DNA of 31,793 nt, taken from NCBI GenBank assembly GCA_958445895.1, contig CAUCTV010000013.1, forward strand, positions 1 to 31,793, read 5' to 3'. Both the position numbers and the translations under genes were made by a program. Of the stretch, positions 31,177 through 31,793 are shown in pieces; the stretch's first letter is position 1, and each line of letters opens with the position of its first letter. The DNA is from an uncultured Collinsella sp. Lineage in GTDB: Bacteria > Actinomycetota > Coriobacteriia > Coriobacteriales > Coriobacteriaceae. Under the pieces are notes generated by a model that ran no database searches, was not told the origin of the DNA, and saw only the letters and a list, made by a program, of their open reading frames with translations.

Positions 31177-31220
31177 AGCATACGCGGCGGCCGACGCCCT
31201 TCCAAGCAACCGTTGGTTGC
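31177..31220 (-). promoter_or_regulatory. Candidate promoter and operator of the XRE-type gene
   Basis: On the minus strand TTGGAA (31205-31200) and TATGCT (31182-31177) are 17 nt apart, each matching 4 of 6 consensus bases. Directly upstream, GCAACC, GTT, GGTTGC (31206-31220) is a perfect 6-bp inverted repeat, a candidate site for the XRE-type protein. Confidence 0.4.
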
Positions 31221-31286
31221 AAAAGGGGCGGTCGCGGTGAGGGATTACGCGCATCGCGCATGCCCTCATGCCGTACAATGACCGGC

Positions 31287-31793
31287 ATGAAACCTATTGC
31301 ACACATACATACCGACCTGCCGCAAAAGTTCGGCATCCCGCGCAACAGCTTTTTGGCGCCCCATCTTGAGGGACGCATCGTCTTTGAGCCGGAATTTGCC
31401 TCCAGCGCGGCAGTTGAGGGTCTGGACTCCTTCTCTCACCTGTGGCTGCTCTGGCGCTTTGAAAACGGAACACCCGGCGGCGCGGCCGAAGACATCGCCG
31501 CCGATGCCAAGACACAGGATAGGTCCGGCACCAACGCCAAGTGGTCGAAGACCGTGCGTCCGCCGCGCTTGGGTGGAGCCGAGCGCGTGGGCGTATTTGC
31601 CACGCGCAGCCCGTTTCGACCTAATCCCATTGGGCTTACCTGCGTCAAACTCGATCATGTCGGGCTTACCGACGATGGCCCCATCATCCATGTGCTAGGG
31701 GCCGATCTGCGTGACGGCACGCCCATCTACGACATTAAGCCCTACATTCCGTTTGCGGACTGCCACTCGGATGCGACCGGCGGCTGGATTGAG
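31287..31793 (+). CDS. trmO: TrmO/TsaA-family tRNA m6t6A37 methyltransferase (partial, C-terminus outside window)
   Basis: 169 codons without a stop. MKPIAHIHTDLPQKFGIPRN opens the protein, LDSFSHLWLLWRFE follows, then RPPRLGGAERVGVFATRSPFRPNPIG (S-adenosylmethionine-binding region of the YaeB/VirR fold) and DLRDGTPIYDIKPYIPFAD. These are signatures of TrmO, which methylates N6-threonylcarbamoyladenosine-37 in tRNA. No Shine-Dalgarno site precedes the ATG. TACAAT at 31274-31279 lies 7 nt before ATG 31287, so the transcript may be leaderless; an in-frame ATG at 31278 is the alternative. Confidence 0.9.
   Translation, partial: MKPIAHIHTDLPQKFGIPRNSFLAPHLEGRIVFEPEFASSAAVEGLDSFSHLWLLWRFENGTPGGAAEDIAADAKTQDRSGTNAKWSKTVRPPRLGGAERVGVFATRSPFRPNPIGLTCVKLDHVGLTDDGPIIHVLGADLRDGTPIYDIKPYIPFADCHSDATGGWIE

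Noticed and set aside
1..31793. tRNA, rRNA, CRISPR arrays or intact insertion sequences
   Set aside because: I looked for direct-repeat spacing, cloverleaf-like segments and transposase motifs by eye and saw none; short RNAs could still be missed without a covariance search.

Overview
The window is about 31.8 kb of chromosomal DNA, fairly GC-rich by eye, from what looks like an anaerobic gut actinobacterium of the class Coriobacteriia. A Collinsella-like genome is my best guess. This rests on the gene mix (second type IIA topoisomerase pair, Fe-S flavoprotein, LuxR regulator beside a large exported protein, CxxC/4Fe-4S/TlpA redox operon), strong GGAGG-type ribosome binding sites, GTG/TTG starts and dispersed intergenic palindromes. 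It is inference, not a database match. No rRNA, tRNA, CRISPR array or intact transposase was seen.

Left part (1-4941): three tandem sirtuin-like genes run leftward. The first and the partial third have class M (SirTM) features; the middle one is reduced. A divergent TetR-type regulator faces them. An iron-sulfur flavoprotein and an AAA ATPase of the DUF4143 type follow, and a strong hairpin separates the latter from the next block. Centre-left (4981-10188): genes for both subunits of a divergent type IIA topoisomerase (leftward), then a sugar O-acetyltransferase. Centre (10235-17116): a 1455-residue exported protein with a twin-arginine-like signal and an LPxTG-like C-terminus, preceded by a LuxR-type regulator, and divergently a stand-alone ATP-pyrophosphatase subunit of GMP synthase.

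Redox block (17115-22993): an OmpR-type two-component pair diverges from an operon with a 48-residue CxxC membrane peptide, a NapH/NosR-like 4Fe-4S membrane protein and a TlpA-like lipoprotein. After a terminator come a rhodanese fragment and a CoA-disulfide-reductase-like enzyme with its own rhodanese domain. I read the first three as a possible electron relay from the cytoplasm to extracytoplasmic thiols.

Right part (23005-31793): a fused ABC ATPase-permease, two membrane proteins of unknown role, a tRNA-dihydrouridine synthase, a decayed toxin-antitoxin locus bracketed by two copies of a 62-nt palindromic repeat, a glutaredoxin, an XRE/zinc-ribbon/TipAS-like regulator and the start of a TrmO-type tRNA methyltransferase. 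A second palindrome family (core TGTGACAAAGGGAC) occurs three times between 23005 and 28334.
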